7,806 nucleotides of DNA from CAZUVQ01 sp964623915 (GCA_964623915.1 CAZUVQ010000083.1:1-7806), one strand, 5' to 3'; positions 1-6,399 are shown, counted from the first letter of the stretch. Made by a program: numbers and translations. Notes: generated by a model from the letters alone, not told the origin.

Positions 1-63
1 TCCTGAGTTATCAAACGGTGTTACAATAGCAACGCCCGAGCCTTTGAAAGGAACTTTTTTCAT
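1..63 (-). CDS. dapA: 4-hydroxy-tetrahydrodipicolinate synthase, N-terminal fragment (cut by window edge)
   Basis: Only the first 21 codons lie in the window. They begin with ATG at 63-61 and contain GSGVAIVTPF, the typical N-terminal strand of the DapA (beta/alpha)8 barrel. DapA condenses pyruvate with aspartate semialdehyde, the first committed step of lysine and diaminopimelate synthesis in the cytoplasm. A GAGGT ribosome binding site lies at 72-76, 8 bases before the ATG. The gene starts 18 bases after the stop of asd, whose product is its substrate, so the two are almost certainly co-transcribed. The catalytic lysine and the rest of the barrel are outside the window. The identification rests on the short N-terminal match plus the asd context. 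Confidence 0.85.
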   Translation of the reverse strand, partial: MKKVPFKGSGVAIVTPFDNSG

Positions 64-81
64 TAGAGCTTACCTCGCTTA

Positions 82-1077
82 TTACAAATTATACTCAATA
101 TATTTTTGGGCAATCTGAACAGTATTAGACGCTGCACCTTTTCTTATGTTATCTGCAACAACCCAAAGGTTTACTCCGGATTCCACGCTTTCGTCGCGGC
201 GGATTCTGCCAACAAAGGTCTCATCATGCCCGGTGGCATTTAAAGCAAGCGGATACACGTTGTTGTTCGGGTCATCTTCCACAATAATCCCGGGGGCATT
301 TCTCAAGACGTCTACAAGCTCGTTTAAATCATACTGATTTTCAAATTCAATATTTATTGATTCGCTGTGACTGTTATAAACGGGGACACGTACCGTTGTA
401 GCAGTAATTCTGATAGACTTATCGCCCAGTATTTTTCTTGTTTCTTCAACCATTTTCATTTCTTCCTTTGTATAACCATTTGGAAGGAATACATCGATGT
501 GAGGAATACAGTTTCCTGCAATCGGATGAGGAAATTTTTTCGGTGCCTCACCCAAAAGACCATTTTCAAGGTCATCCCATCCGGCACGGCCTGCACCTGA
601 TACAGCCTGGTATGTAGAATATACAATTCTCTTTACCTTGTATCTGTCATGCAGGGGCTTTATGGCAACAACTGCCTGAATTGTTGAGCAGTTGGGATTT
701 GAAATAATGCCCTTATTCCATTTTATGTCCTCAGGGTTTACTTCGGGCACAACAAGGGGAACGTTTTCATCCATACGCCAAGCACTGCTGTTATCAATAA
801 CAAGACAGCCATGCTCTGCCGCAATAGGAGCAAACTTTAAACTTGCTGAACCGCCTGCGGAAAAAAGAGCAATATCAAATCCCTCGTCAAAGGAATTTTC
901 GGTCAATTCCTGTACAGTATATTCATTTCCCATAAATTTAACATTAGTACCTGCCGAACGGGCAGATGAAAATAAAGTATAACTTTCTGCCGGCAATTTA
1001 TATTCTTCTAAAATCTTTAAAAATGTACGTCCGACCATTCCGGTTGCGCCGACTACGGCAATTTTATATTTTTTCAC
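82..1077 (-). CDS. asd: Aspartate-semialdehyde dehydrogenase
   Basis: This enzyme reduces L-aspartyl-4-phosphate to L-aspartate semialdehyde with NADPH, at the branch point to lysine/diaminopimelate, threonine and methionine. From the GTG start (1077) the protein has 331 residues, normal for the family. An N-terminal Rossmann segment carries GATGMVG (residues 10-16). The catalytic cysteine is C130 in NPNCST, Q157 lies in TYQAVSGAG, and the acid/base histidine is H237 in RVPVYNSH; these roles are assigned by family analogy. The GTG is preferred because AGAAGGGA lies 10 bases upstream (1088-1095). An in-frame ATG at 1116 would add 13 residues that do not resemble family N-termini and has only a weak, distant AAGAG. 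dapA follows after 18 bases. A strong promoter lies between this gene and the upstream SLH gene. All key residues are present and the reading frame is intact. Confidence 0.96.
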   Translation of the reverse strand: MKKYKIAVVGATGMVGRTFLKILEEYKLPAESYTLFSSARSAGTNVKFMGNEYTVQELTENSFDEGFDIALFSAGGSASLKFAPIAAEHGCLVIDNSSAWRMDENVPLVVPEVNPEDIKWNKGIISNPNCSTIQAVVAIKPLHDRYKVKRIVYSTYQAVSGAGRAGWDDLENGLLGEAPKKFPHPIAGNCIPHIDVFLPNGYTKEEMKMVEETRKILGDKSIRITATTVRVPVYNSHSESINIEFENQYDLNELVDVLRNAPGIIVEDDPNNNVYPLALNATGHDETFVGRIRRDESVESGVNLWVVADNIRKGAASNTVQIAQKYIEYNL

Positions 1078-1087
1078 TGTAAACAAA

Positions 1088-1095
1088 TCCCTTCT
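1088..1095 (-). promoter_or_regulatory. Ribosome binding site that decides the asd start
   Basis: On the minus strand this reads AGAAGGGA, 10 bases before GTG at 1077-1075. It lies inside the longer open frame that begins with ATG at 1116, so it favours GTG as the true start. Confidence 0.7.
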
Positions 1096-1164
1096 TATAC
1101 GGATATAAATGCACATATTTTACGTTTTAAATGCTCTTTTCCGTGTATTTACTATTAACAATAA

Positions 1165-1212
1165 ATAATAACACTATTACACCTGATTGTCAACTTTTTT
1201 AAATTAATTTAA
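1165..1212 (-). promoter_or_regulatory. Sigma-A type promoter of asd-dapA with AT-rich UP-like element
   Basis: The minus strand shows a consensus -35 TTGACA (1188-1193), a 17-base spacer, and -10 TATTAT (1165-1170) preceded by TGT, an extended -10. Directly upstream of the -35 is an A/T-only stretch, including a perfect 14-base palindrome TTAAATTAATTTAA at 1199-1212 that spans the stop codon of the SLH gene. It could act as an UP element for the RNA polymerase alpha subunit. The inferred start of transcription is near 1158, giving a leader of about 80 bases before the GTG of asd. A short TAATA/TATTA inverted repeat with a 4-base loop overlaps the -10; its meaning is unknown. Confidence 0.8.
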
Positions 1213-2640
1213 TACATTTTTTTCAGAGGCGTCATTCTTAAGCTTTAATATACTTCCGTCTGCAGATTTTGCATATATATAGTTATTATATGAATTTATA
1301 GCTTCATAGTTGCCATCATCTATCTTTATGCAGAAAGAGCCGTTTTTATTTGTTTTGTAAAGACCGTCTTCCTGCGTGAATGCTATACCTGTCTGGTAAA
1401 TGCAATAAGCTTTAGCAGAAACCTTTGTTATCTCCTTATAGCTACCGCCCTTATTGTCAAGAGAACAAATCAGACCCTTTTCATTTTTGAAATACAAAAC
1501 GCTGTTATCAAAGCATAAATCCGATATATATCCCTCATAAAGAACAGTGGTAGTTTTATAAGGCAAACTATATGAATAAATGCCTTTTTCAGATGCATAT
1601 ATAATTGTGTTGCCTGCCGAAACGGGCAAACCGTATTCAGAAGCACCATCTGAAATCAATGTGGCATTGCCGCCACCTGCGGGTACGCTATAAATCTGAG
1701 AATCAAGCACACCTTTAAAATATATATCATTATTGGCAGGAACAATACCCGTAGCAGGGATATCACATAGTAATTTTTCGTTATCGTATGATTTTTTGTA
1801 AATCTTTTGATCGCTGCTTTTTATATAATAAATTTTGTCTGAACTGATATACATAGAGAGAACCGGTTCATTTACCATATATGTGGTTAAATCATTACTT
1901 GTATAATAAATTCCTTTGGAATCATTAATATACAGGTTGCCATCATTGTAATTTATGGCAAAAGCTCCGTTTAACATGTTTGAAGCGGTATTTCCTGTGT
2001 TCACAAAACCATAGGATTCAAGTGTTTCTGTTGAAGTTGAATAAGAAGTAAAGGATATTTTGGTTCTTAAAACAAGCAATATTGCTTGTTCTCTTGTGGT
2101 ATCTGCTAACGGATTGATTCTTCCTTCTTCATCGCCAAGCATAATTTCTTTAATGTTAATGTATTTCACGGATTTTAACGCCCAGTCTGCTATGCTTGAA
2201 ATGTCGGGGAAGCTATTTGGATAATCAGCCAGTACAATATCCGGAAAAGCAGCTTGTGTGGCACGTGCCAGCATTGTGCAGATTTCCTGTCTTGTAATTT
2301 TTGCGGATGGAGCAAAAATGCCTTCGCTTACACCGTTTACTATTTGGAGAGCATGAGCTTTGGAAACCGCCGGGTTATCTGTATCTGTAAATGGGTTTAC
2401 TGCTTGTGGTGCAGAATTATTTGTAAGTCTTTCATAAAGAAGAACAGCCATAACGCAAAATTCTTCGCGTGTTATAGGATTTTGGAAATTACTCATTAAA
2501 CTGTCGGGAACAAGACCGGCACTTTTTGCGGAATTAACCTCTTTTTTCGCCCAGCTGCTGGGTGCGGCCGAAATGTTTATGAAAAGCAGAGAAACCGTTA
2601 GTATAGTTATAATCGTCAGTGAAATCAGTTTTTTTGCCAT
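1204..2640 (-). CDS. Secreted S-layer-homology (SLH) protein with C-terminal beta-propeller-like repeats
   Basis: This is a 478-residue exported protein. Residues 1-26 form a signal peptide: KK, a hydrophobic core, and a likely cut near ISA/A at 25/26. Three SLH repeats follow at about 28-75, 83-130 and 143-195, each keeping its binding motif (ITREE at 56-60, ITRQE at 115-119, TTREQ at 181-185). SLH triplets anchor proteins non-covalently to secondary cell-wall polymers, so the protein is probably displayed on the wall. Residues about 225-475 contain seven repeats of roughly 36 residues built on a 'hydrophobic-Y-x-n-DG-IY' core, resembling DUF5050/TolB-like propeller blades. No catalytic motif is visible; a binding or structural role is inference. 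AGGAG lies 9 bases before the ATG (2650-2654). The gene follows engB by 21 bases, suggesting one transcript although the functions look unrelated. Confidence 0.88.
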   Translation of the reverse strand: MAKKLISLTIITILTVSLLFINISAAPSSWAKKEVNSAKSAGLVPDSLMSNFQNPITREEFCVMAVLLYERLTNNSAPQAVNPFTDTDNPAVSKAHALQIVNGVSEGIFAPSAKITRQEICTMLARATQAAFPDIVLADYPNSFPDISSIADWALKSVKYINIKEIMLGDEEGRINPLADTTREQAILLVLRTKISFTSYSTSTETLESYGFVNTGNTASNMLNGAFAINYNDGNLYINDSKGIYYTSNDLTTYMVNEPVLSMYISSDKIYYIKSSDQKIYKKSYDNEKLLCDIPATGIVPANNDIYFKGVLDSQIYSVPAGGGNATLISDGASEYGLPVSAGNTIIYASEKGIYSYSLPYKTTTVLYEGYISDLCFDNSVLYFKNEKGLICSLDNKGGSYKEITKVSAKAYCIYQTGIAFTQEDGLYKTNKNGSFCIKIDDGNYEAINSYNNYIYAKSADGSILKLKNDASEKNVLN

Positions 2641-2661
2641 AATAATTTTCTCCTTTGCGTA

Positions 2662-3264
2662 TTAATTTTTTTCAGTATTGTCAGAAATTAAATTATTTAT
2701 AAATTCCCACATCTCATCCTTGCCATAACCCTTTTCTGCAGAAAAGAAATGGAATACATCGTTTTCAGACAGATTTAAGGTTTCAATTATAATATTCTTA
2801 TTTTTTTCAATTTCGCTTTTTTTCAGTTTGTCGTATTTTGTTGCTACAACAGCACAAAAGCCGTGATTGTGTACTATCCAGTTATACATCTCAATGTCGT
2901 CACGTGTCGGCTTATGTCGTGCATCAACAAGCAATATTATAGATAGTAGCTGCACACGTGAGGAAAGATAGGTATTAATCATATTTCCCCATTTTTCATG
3001 CTCTGTCTTTGAAACCTCTGCATACCCATAGCCTGGAAGGTCAACAAAATTAAAGGTGTTGTCAATGTTATAAAAATTAAGTGTTGCCGTTTTACCCGGG
3101 TGTGAGCTTGTACGGGCAAGGCTTTTCCTGTTTAAAAGCTTGTTGATAAAAGATGATTTTCCGACATTTGAGCGGCCTGCAAGCGCAATTTCCGGCACGC
3201 TTGTCGGCGGGTACTGCGAGGGCTTTACCGCTGATATAATAAGCTCTGCATTATGAATATTCAT
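2662..3264 (-). CDS. engB: Ribosome biogenesis GTP-binding protein YihA/YsxC/EngB
   Basis: This is a TRAFAC-class small GTPase of 200 residues, the usual length for the EngB family, which is needed for assembly of the large (50S) ribosomal subunit. The G motifs are intact: G1 GRSNVGKSS (30-38), the switch I/G2 region around PGKTATLNFY (56-65, likely threonine T59), G3 DLPGYG (75-80), G4 TKYD (142-145, the TKxD form typical of EngB) and G5 SAEKG (175-179). The N-terminal AVKPSQYP is also typical. The ATG lies 3 bases after the stop of the DUF1015 gene, and its ribosome binding site AAGGAG is formed by that gene's last two sense codons, so translation of the two is probably coupled. The SLH gene follows after 21 bases. 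The identification is secure. Confidence 0.97.
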   Translation of the reverse strand: MNIHNAELIISAVKPSQYPPTSVPEIALAGRSNVGKSSFINKLLNRKSLARTSSHPGKTATLNFYNIDNTFNFVDLPGYGYAEVSKTEHEKWGNMINTYLSSRVQLLSIILLVDARHKPTRDDIEMYNWIVHNHGFCAVVATKYDKLKKSEIEKNKNIIIETLNLSENDVFHFFSAEKGYGKDEMWEFINNLISDNTEKN

Positions 3265-3267
3265 GAT

Positions 3268-4533
3268 TTACTCCTTAATAATTTTTCTTGATTCAAGATA
3301 ATACCGTTTTTCACAAGCTTCGCCCATAGAAAAGGTTTTGCGTGGTAGAACACCGTCGAGAGTAACGCATTTAAAGAGGGAGTCCTTGCTGATAGGCTCA
3401 AGTATTATTCCGAGATTACCACTGCGGGAACCTAATTGCTCAGTTACTTCTTCACCGTGAATATAGTCAATTCCTGCGCCGGTTTTATCTATGTAACCGT
3501 CAAGAAAACTTTGCAGTGTGCCTGCGGCAACCGATGACGGGGGATTTTTAATTGCAATCTCACTGCGTTCATTGTTGTAGCAAAAAATAAATTTCTGCGT
3601 CTCGTTAACCTTTGAATTTTTCTTGCAGTACAGCAAAAATTCATCAATGACATTTTGTGCGTTTACTCCGAAAAGAACACGGTGAATTGCTTCAAATTCA
3701 AGTGATTCATCATGCAGATTACAAAGCTCTGCGAGAGCGAATCTTGCCGGATGATTTAAATATTCATCTTCTGACAAAGTGTTTTTCAGTTTTTCGTAGC
3801 AGGTTTTTGCTGTTGCAAGAGAATGATTTCCGTCTCCCACTGCAAATAGCAGAGGTGATTTGCAATTTGAAGAATATTTTTTATTAAAAGAGTTAATATC
3901 CGCTAAACAGGCGTATGCATCAATAATTTTATCATTATATTTCAAAGGAACAAGGTACCCCTTTATATGACCGCCGCCCTGCATAAGCTCAAAATCATAT
4001 ATTTTTTCCATAGATTCTTTCATATCAGCAAGCGGTTCAATAATTGTTTTTTCGGGGTTATCAGTCAAAAGCATGATATGGGGTATTTCCAAAGGTGCAT
4101 CTTTGCGAACCGCAACACGTGGTGGTATTCTTTCAAAAACAGTGCCTTCTGTTGCCCTGATAAGCGATGTTGAGTCTTTTTTAAAATCGTATTCCAATAA
4201 GTCAACCATACCTACTATTCCACGTCTTGTTTTTCCACTCTTAAATGCCCGCTCAACGTAAATAAATGCATTTTTATACTCCTTTAATAAAAGAGCGTAT
4301 TCTCCCATGGTTTTATTTATTTCAAAAATGCGTTGTTCCTTGCCATCCGCTTCAAGGTAAACCTCAGGCAGAGTTATTTTAAGGGTGGATGGTGCATCGC
4401 CAACTATTTTTGAAACCTCTTCCCAGTATTCAGGCTGTGATGTATACTGGTCACAGGCAACAACACTCCACCGTGTCATATCTGAATTTTCGGGAATAAG
4501 CACATTTGCGGGCAAAAAACATTTTTTATTCAT
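3268..4533 (-). CDS. DUF1015 family protein (function unknown)
   Basis: This 421-residue soluble protein has no signal peptide or membrane segment. I recognise it as a DUF1015 (COG4198-type) protein by the N-terminal CDQYTSQPEYWEEV region (27-40), the RATEGTVFERIPPR block (126-139), the central VGDGNHSLATAK motif (232-243, comparable to the DGHHR-type motif in other members), and the C-terminal LPRKTFSMGEACEKRYYLES (396-415). The family is broadly conserved but has no established biochemical activity that I can name. From general knowledge, members are often found near serine-biosynthesis genes (serA/serC) in Clostridia; none is visible here. A GAGGA site at about 4542-4546, next to the upstream gene's TAG stop, lies 8-9 bases before the ATG. 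The gap from the substrate-binding protein gene is 14 bases and to engB 3 bases, so it sits in the middle of an operon. Confidence 0.9.
   Translation of the reverse strand: MNKKCFLPANVLIPENSDMTRWSVVACDQYTSQPEYWEEVSKIVGDAPSTLKITLPEVYLEADGKEQRIFEINKTMGEYALLLKEYKNAFIYVERAFKSGKTRRGIVGMVDLLEYDFKKDSTSLIRATEGTVFERIPPRVAVRKDAPLEIPHIMLLTDNPEKTIIEPLADMKESMEKIYDFELMQGGGHIKGYLVPLKYNDKIIDAYACLADINSFNKKYSSNCKSPLLFAVGDGNHSLATAKTCYEKLKNTLSEDEYLNHPARFALAELCNLHDESLEFEAIHRVLFGVNAQNVIDEFLLYCKKNSKVNETQKFIFCYNNERSEIAIKNPPSSVAAGTLQSFLDGYIDKTGAGIDYIHGEEVTEQLGSRSGNLGIILEPISKDSLFKCVTLDGVLPRKTFSMGEACEKRYYLESRKIIKE
3271..3276 (-). promoter_or_regulatory. engB ribosome binding site embedded in the end of the DUF1015 gene
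   Basis: On the minus strand the order is AAG GAG (last two sense codons, Lys-Glu), TAA (stop), ATC, ATG (engB start). The spacing from AAGGAG to ATG is 6 bases. Ribosomes finishing DUF1015 are therefore placed at the engB start site, an arrangement that usually gives translational coupling. Confidence 0.8.
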
Positions 4534-4547
4534 TATTTTTATCCTCT

Positions 4548-6110
4548 CTATTTGTTAGTGAAATGCCATTTGTTGATATCCGTAAAGGGCTTTGTCAGAG
4601 ATGGAACACTGACACCTTCAATTCTGTTATTGCACAAAAGAATATCATCTGTAAAGAACAGGCCGGCACAGGGCATATCATTTGTAAAAGCATATTCAAA
4701 TTCTAAATAAGCATTTTTTATTTCTTCAGTGGATACGGAAAGATTTATTTTTTCTATCGCTTTATTCAATTTTTCAGAGGAATAATTCATATAATTGTTG
4801 CCGGGCAGCAAAAGATTTGTAAAATCAAAGTCAGCAGAAAAATCAATCCCGCCAAGGAACATACTGTATTCACCGTTTTCAATCCGCTCACAGTATTCTT
4901 CCCATGGAACAGCCTCAACGGCAACCCTAATACCTGATTCTGAAAGCATATCCGCTATGAGTTCGGCGCTATTTAAACGAAATTTATTATCTTCGTTAAC
5001 AAGCAGCGTGGCATCTATCGAATAAATGTCTCCATCTTCAGATATTTTATCATATACACCGTTTGAATCATTGTCTGCCCAGCCATTCTCACGGAGAATT
5101 GAGATATATTTATCTTTAATATAATCAGTTTTATCAACCTCTTTATTGTAAAAATAAGCGACAGGGTGTATAGGACTGTTTGCAATCCTACCTTTTCCGA
5201 AATAGACATCATCAAGAATTGACTGACGGTTAATGGCTGCGGAAATTGCATGCCTTACATCGCTTTGAGAAAAAATAATGTTTGACATGTTAAAGCCTAA
5301 GAATTCATACCTCAAAGAAGGAAAAGCAAATTGTTGCATGGTGTCAATAATACCTGTTTCAGGCAGGTCAGATGCAGATAAGGTTACAGCAGATATTTCA
5401 CCGAGGTTTAAAATTGAGGTTATGTCGTTTGTGATATCGAGTATTTTAACACTTACAGTTTCTTCAATAGGCACATCACCCAATTGCCAGAGAGTATTCT
5501 TTTTTAAAAGCATATACTCTTTTTCTTTGTATTCCGAATACTTATACTGACCTGTTCCGCATGGGATTTTATCAATATCTGTCTTGTGTGAGGGGATTAT
5601 CGGGAATGTTAAAAGATTCAGAACGCGGGCATACGGAGAATCAAGATACACGGTAAAATGCAGGTCATCCGCTATTTCAACCTTTGTAATATGTGCAACA
5701 TTCTGACGGTACGGCCCTTCATAACCTGGGGCAAGAATAGCATCAAAAGTATATTTGGCATCTTTTGATGTAAAGGGTGTGCCGTCGTGCCAGGTTATTC
5801 CTTTTCGTAAAGTAAAAGTGATGCTTTTGCAATCAGCAGATACGGTGCAGCCTTCAGAGAGTTGCGGAACGACAGATAAATCTTCTCCAAGATATATAAG
5901 ACTGTCATATATCAAATCAAAAATTTTCATGTTTTCCTTCTGCTTTGTATAAAGTGGGTGCATAGTATCAGGCGAAGGCATGAAGAGCGTGAGAGTATTT
6001 GTTTTAAATGTATTTGTAACCGAGGGCTCGCCTACGTCATTGCCGCTGTCTTTAGTGCAGCCGGAAAACAATATTACAAAGGCCGCCACAATAGCAAACA
6101 GCTTTTTCAT
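4548..6110 (-). CDS. ABC transporter substrate-binding lipoprotein, oligopeptide type (SBP_bac_5)
   Basis: This is a 520-residue lipoprotein of the family 5 solute-binding proteins (OppA/DppA type), which capture peptides or nickel-type ligands outside the membrane for an ABC importer. Residues 1-18 form a lipoprotein signal with lipobox LFSGC, and C18 would be lipidated. Family landmarks include LSEGCTVSADCKSITFTLRK (84-103), followed by GITWHDGTPFTSKDAKYTFDA (104-124), GTGQYKY (185-191), and VRHAISAAINRQSILDDVYF (285-304). A DNDSNGVYD segment (346-354) matches the acidic 'DxDxDGxxD' loop often seen in these proteins. The ATG has GAAAGGG (6123-6129) 12 bases upstream, a rather long spacing. 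No permease or ATPase gene is in the window, so the transporter partner is unknown. It heads the operon with DUF1015 14 bases downstream and is divergent from an M20 peptidase, which favours a peptide-like ligand (inference). Confidence 0.92.
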   Translation of the reverse strand: MKKLFAIVAAFVILFSGCTKDSGNDVGEPSVTNTFKTNTLTLFMPSPDTMHPLYTKQKENMKIFDLIYDSLIYLGEDLSVVPQLSEGCTVSADCKSITFTLRKGITWHDGTPFTSKDAKYTFDAILAPGYEGPYRQNVAHITKVEIADDLHFTVYLDSPYARVLNLLTFPIIPSHKTDIDKIPCGTGQYKYSEYKEKEYMLLKKNTLWQLGDVPIEETVSVKILDITNDITSILNLGEISAVTLSASDLPETGIIDTMQQFAFPSLRYEFLGFNMSNIIFSQSDVRHAISAAINRQSILDDVYFGKGRIANSPIHPVAYFYNKEVDKTDYIKDKYISILRENGWADNDSNGVYDKISEDGDIYSIDATLLVNEDNKFRLNSAELIADMLSESGIRVAVEAVPWEEYCERIENGEYSMFLGGIDFSADFDFTNLLLPGNNYMNYSSEKLNKAIEKINLSVSTEEIKNAYLEFEYAFTNDMPCAGLFFTDDILLCNNRIEGVSVPSLTKPFTDINKWHFTNK

Positions 6111-6162
6111 TTATATAATCAACCCTTTCAAAAGATGAAAATAAACATAATATACTTATTAT

Positions 6163-6191
6163 AATATAACATAAATATATCATTATTTCAA
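6163..6191 (-). promoter_or_regulatory. Predicted promoter of the substrate-binding protein operon
   Basis: On the minus strand there is a -35 TTGAAA (6186-6191), a 17-base spacer and -10 TATATT (6163-6168) preceded by TGT, an extended -10. Transcription would start near 6156, leaving a leader of about 46 bases. The region is very A/T-rich, so other -10-like hexamers occur nearby, but this pair has the best spacing. Confidence 0.6.
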
Positions 6192-6196
6192 TCCCT

Positions 6197-6206
6197 AATA
6201 CGTATT
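6197..6206. promoter_or_regulatory. Perfect 10-base palindrome upstream of the substrate-binding protein promoter
   Basis: AATACGTATT is self-complementary and ends 5 bases upstream of the predicted -35 of the substrate-binding protein gene, a usual place for an activator or repressor site. It is short and the surroundings are A/T-rich, so chance is possible. Confidence 0.3.
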
Positions 6207-6234
6207 TTATATGTATTTTTTTTATTGAGTAAAT

Positions 6235-6256
6235 ATGTAAATTTTTACATGCATGT
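6235..6256. promoter_or_regulatory. Overlapping inverted repeats, candidate operator in the divergent region
   Basis: Positions 6235-6250 are a perfect 7-base inverted repeat (ATGTAAA, 2-base centre TT, TTTACAT). Its right end is shared with a second perfect palindrome, ACATGCATGT (6247-6256). The result is three ATGT/ACAT half-sites in a row, located between the two divergent promoters. It looks like a binding site for a dimeric regulator. I do not recognise it as a known regulator's consensus. Confidence 0.4.
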
Positions 6257-6339
6257 CATAGCGGCAGCACGGGTTTCTAAGATTTCTCAAAGCGTTCATA
6301 TGTTCTTAGTCCGTTTCTCCACTATCTACCAATCTTGCC
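6257..6339. other. Unassigned part of the divergent intergenic region
   Basis: These 83 bases are less A/T-rich than the flanking promoters and hold no open frame, terminator hairpin or riboswitch motif that I recognise. They lie upstream of both promoters. A GTTC-ATAT-GTTC direct repeat surrounds 6294-6305. The stretch could be additional regulatory DNA. Confidence 0.3.
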
Positions 6340-6368
6340 TTGACTTTAGTGTTAGATTGTATTAAAAT
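6340..6368 (+). promoter_or_regulatory. Predicted promoter of the M20 peptidase gene
   Basis: A -35 TTGACT (6340-6345), a 17-base spacer and -10 TAAAAT (6363-6368) are present. Transcription would start near 6375, giving a short leader of about 25 bases that includes the ribosome binding site GGAG at 6390-6393. Confidence 0.7.
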
Positions 6369-6381
6369 GTGTTAAGACAAT
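6356..6381. promoter_or_regulatory. Inverted repeat over the -10 and start of transcription of the M20 gene, candidate repressor operator
   Basis: The arms ATTGTATTAA (6356-6365) and TTAAGACAAT (6372-6381) match at 9 of 10 positions when one is reverse-complemented, with a 6-base centre. The repeat covers the predicted -10 (6363-6368) and the expected transcription start, where a bound protein would block RNA polymerase. The cognate regulator is not in the window, and I do not assign the repeat to a known family. Confidence 0.5.
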
Positions 6382-6389
6382 AGCAGAAT

Positions 6390-6393
6390 GGAG
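6390..6393 (+). promoter_or_regulatory. Ribosome binding site that decides the M20 peptidase start
   Basis: GGAG lies 6 bases before ATG at 6400. It overlaps the upstream in-frame ATG at 6388, which has no such site in front of it. The downstream ATG is therefore the better start. Confidence 0.7.
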
Positions 6394-6399
6394 ATTATT

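Noticed and set aside
146..982. Several plus-strand open frames antisense to asd (63 to 96 codons)
   Set aside because: They lie opposite a well-conserved gene and have no protein-family character or convincing ribosome binding sites.
1078..1203. Possible lysine riboswitch or T-box upstream of asd
   Set aside because: The leader from the predicted start of transcription is only about 80 bases, and no T-box motif or L-box-like multi-helix pattern is visible.
1199..1212. Palindrome TTAAATTAATTTAA as a terminator of the SLH gene
   Set aside because: It is A/T-only with no loop or GC stem, so it cannot make a stable hairpin; it fits better as an UP-like element of the asd promoter.
3657..4706. 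Plus-strand open frames antisense to the DUF1015 and substrate-binding protein genes
   Set aside because: The translations are low-complexity reverse-strand readings without recognisable domains.
5015..5251. 78-codon open frame on the minus strand inside the substrate-binding protein gene
   Set aside because: It overlaps a clear coding sequence in another frame and resembles no protein family; it is an alternate-frame shadow.
6349..6377. GTGTTAGA and GTGTTAAGA as a direct repeat 20 bases apart around the M20 -10
   Set aside because: The stronger pattern in the same bases is the inverted repeat at 6356-6381, so the direct repeat was not listed separately.
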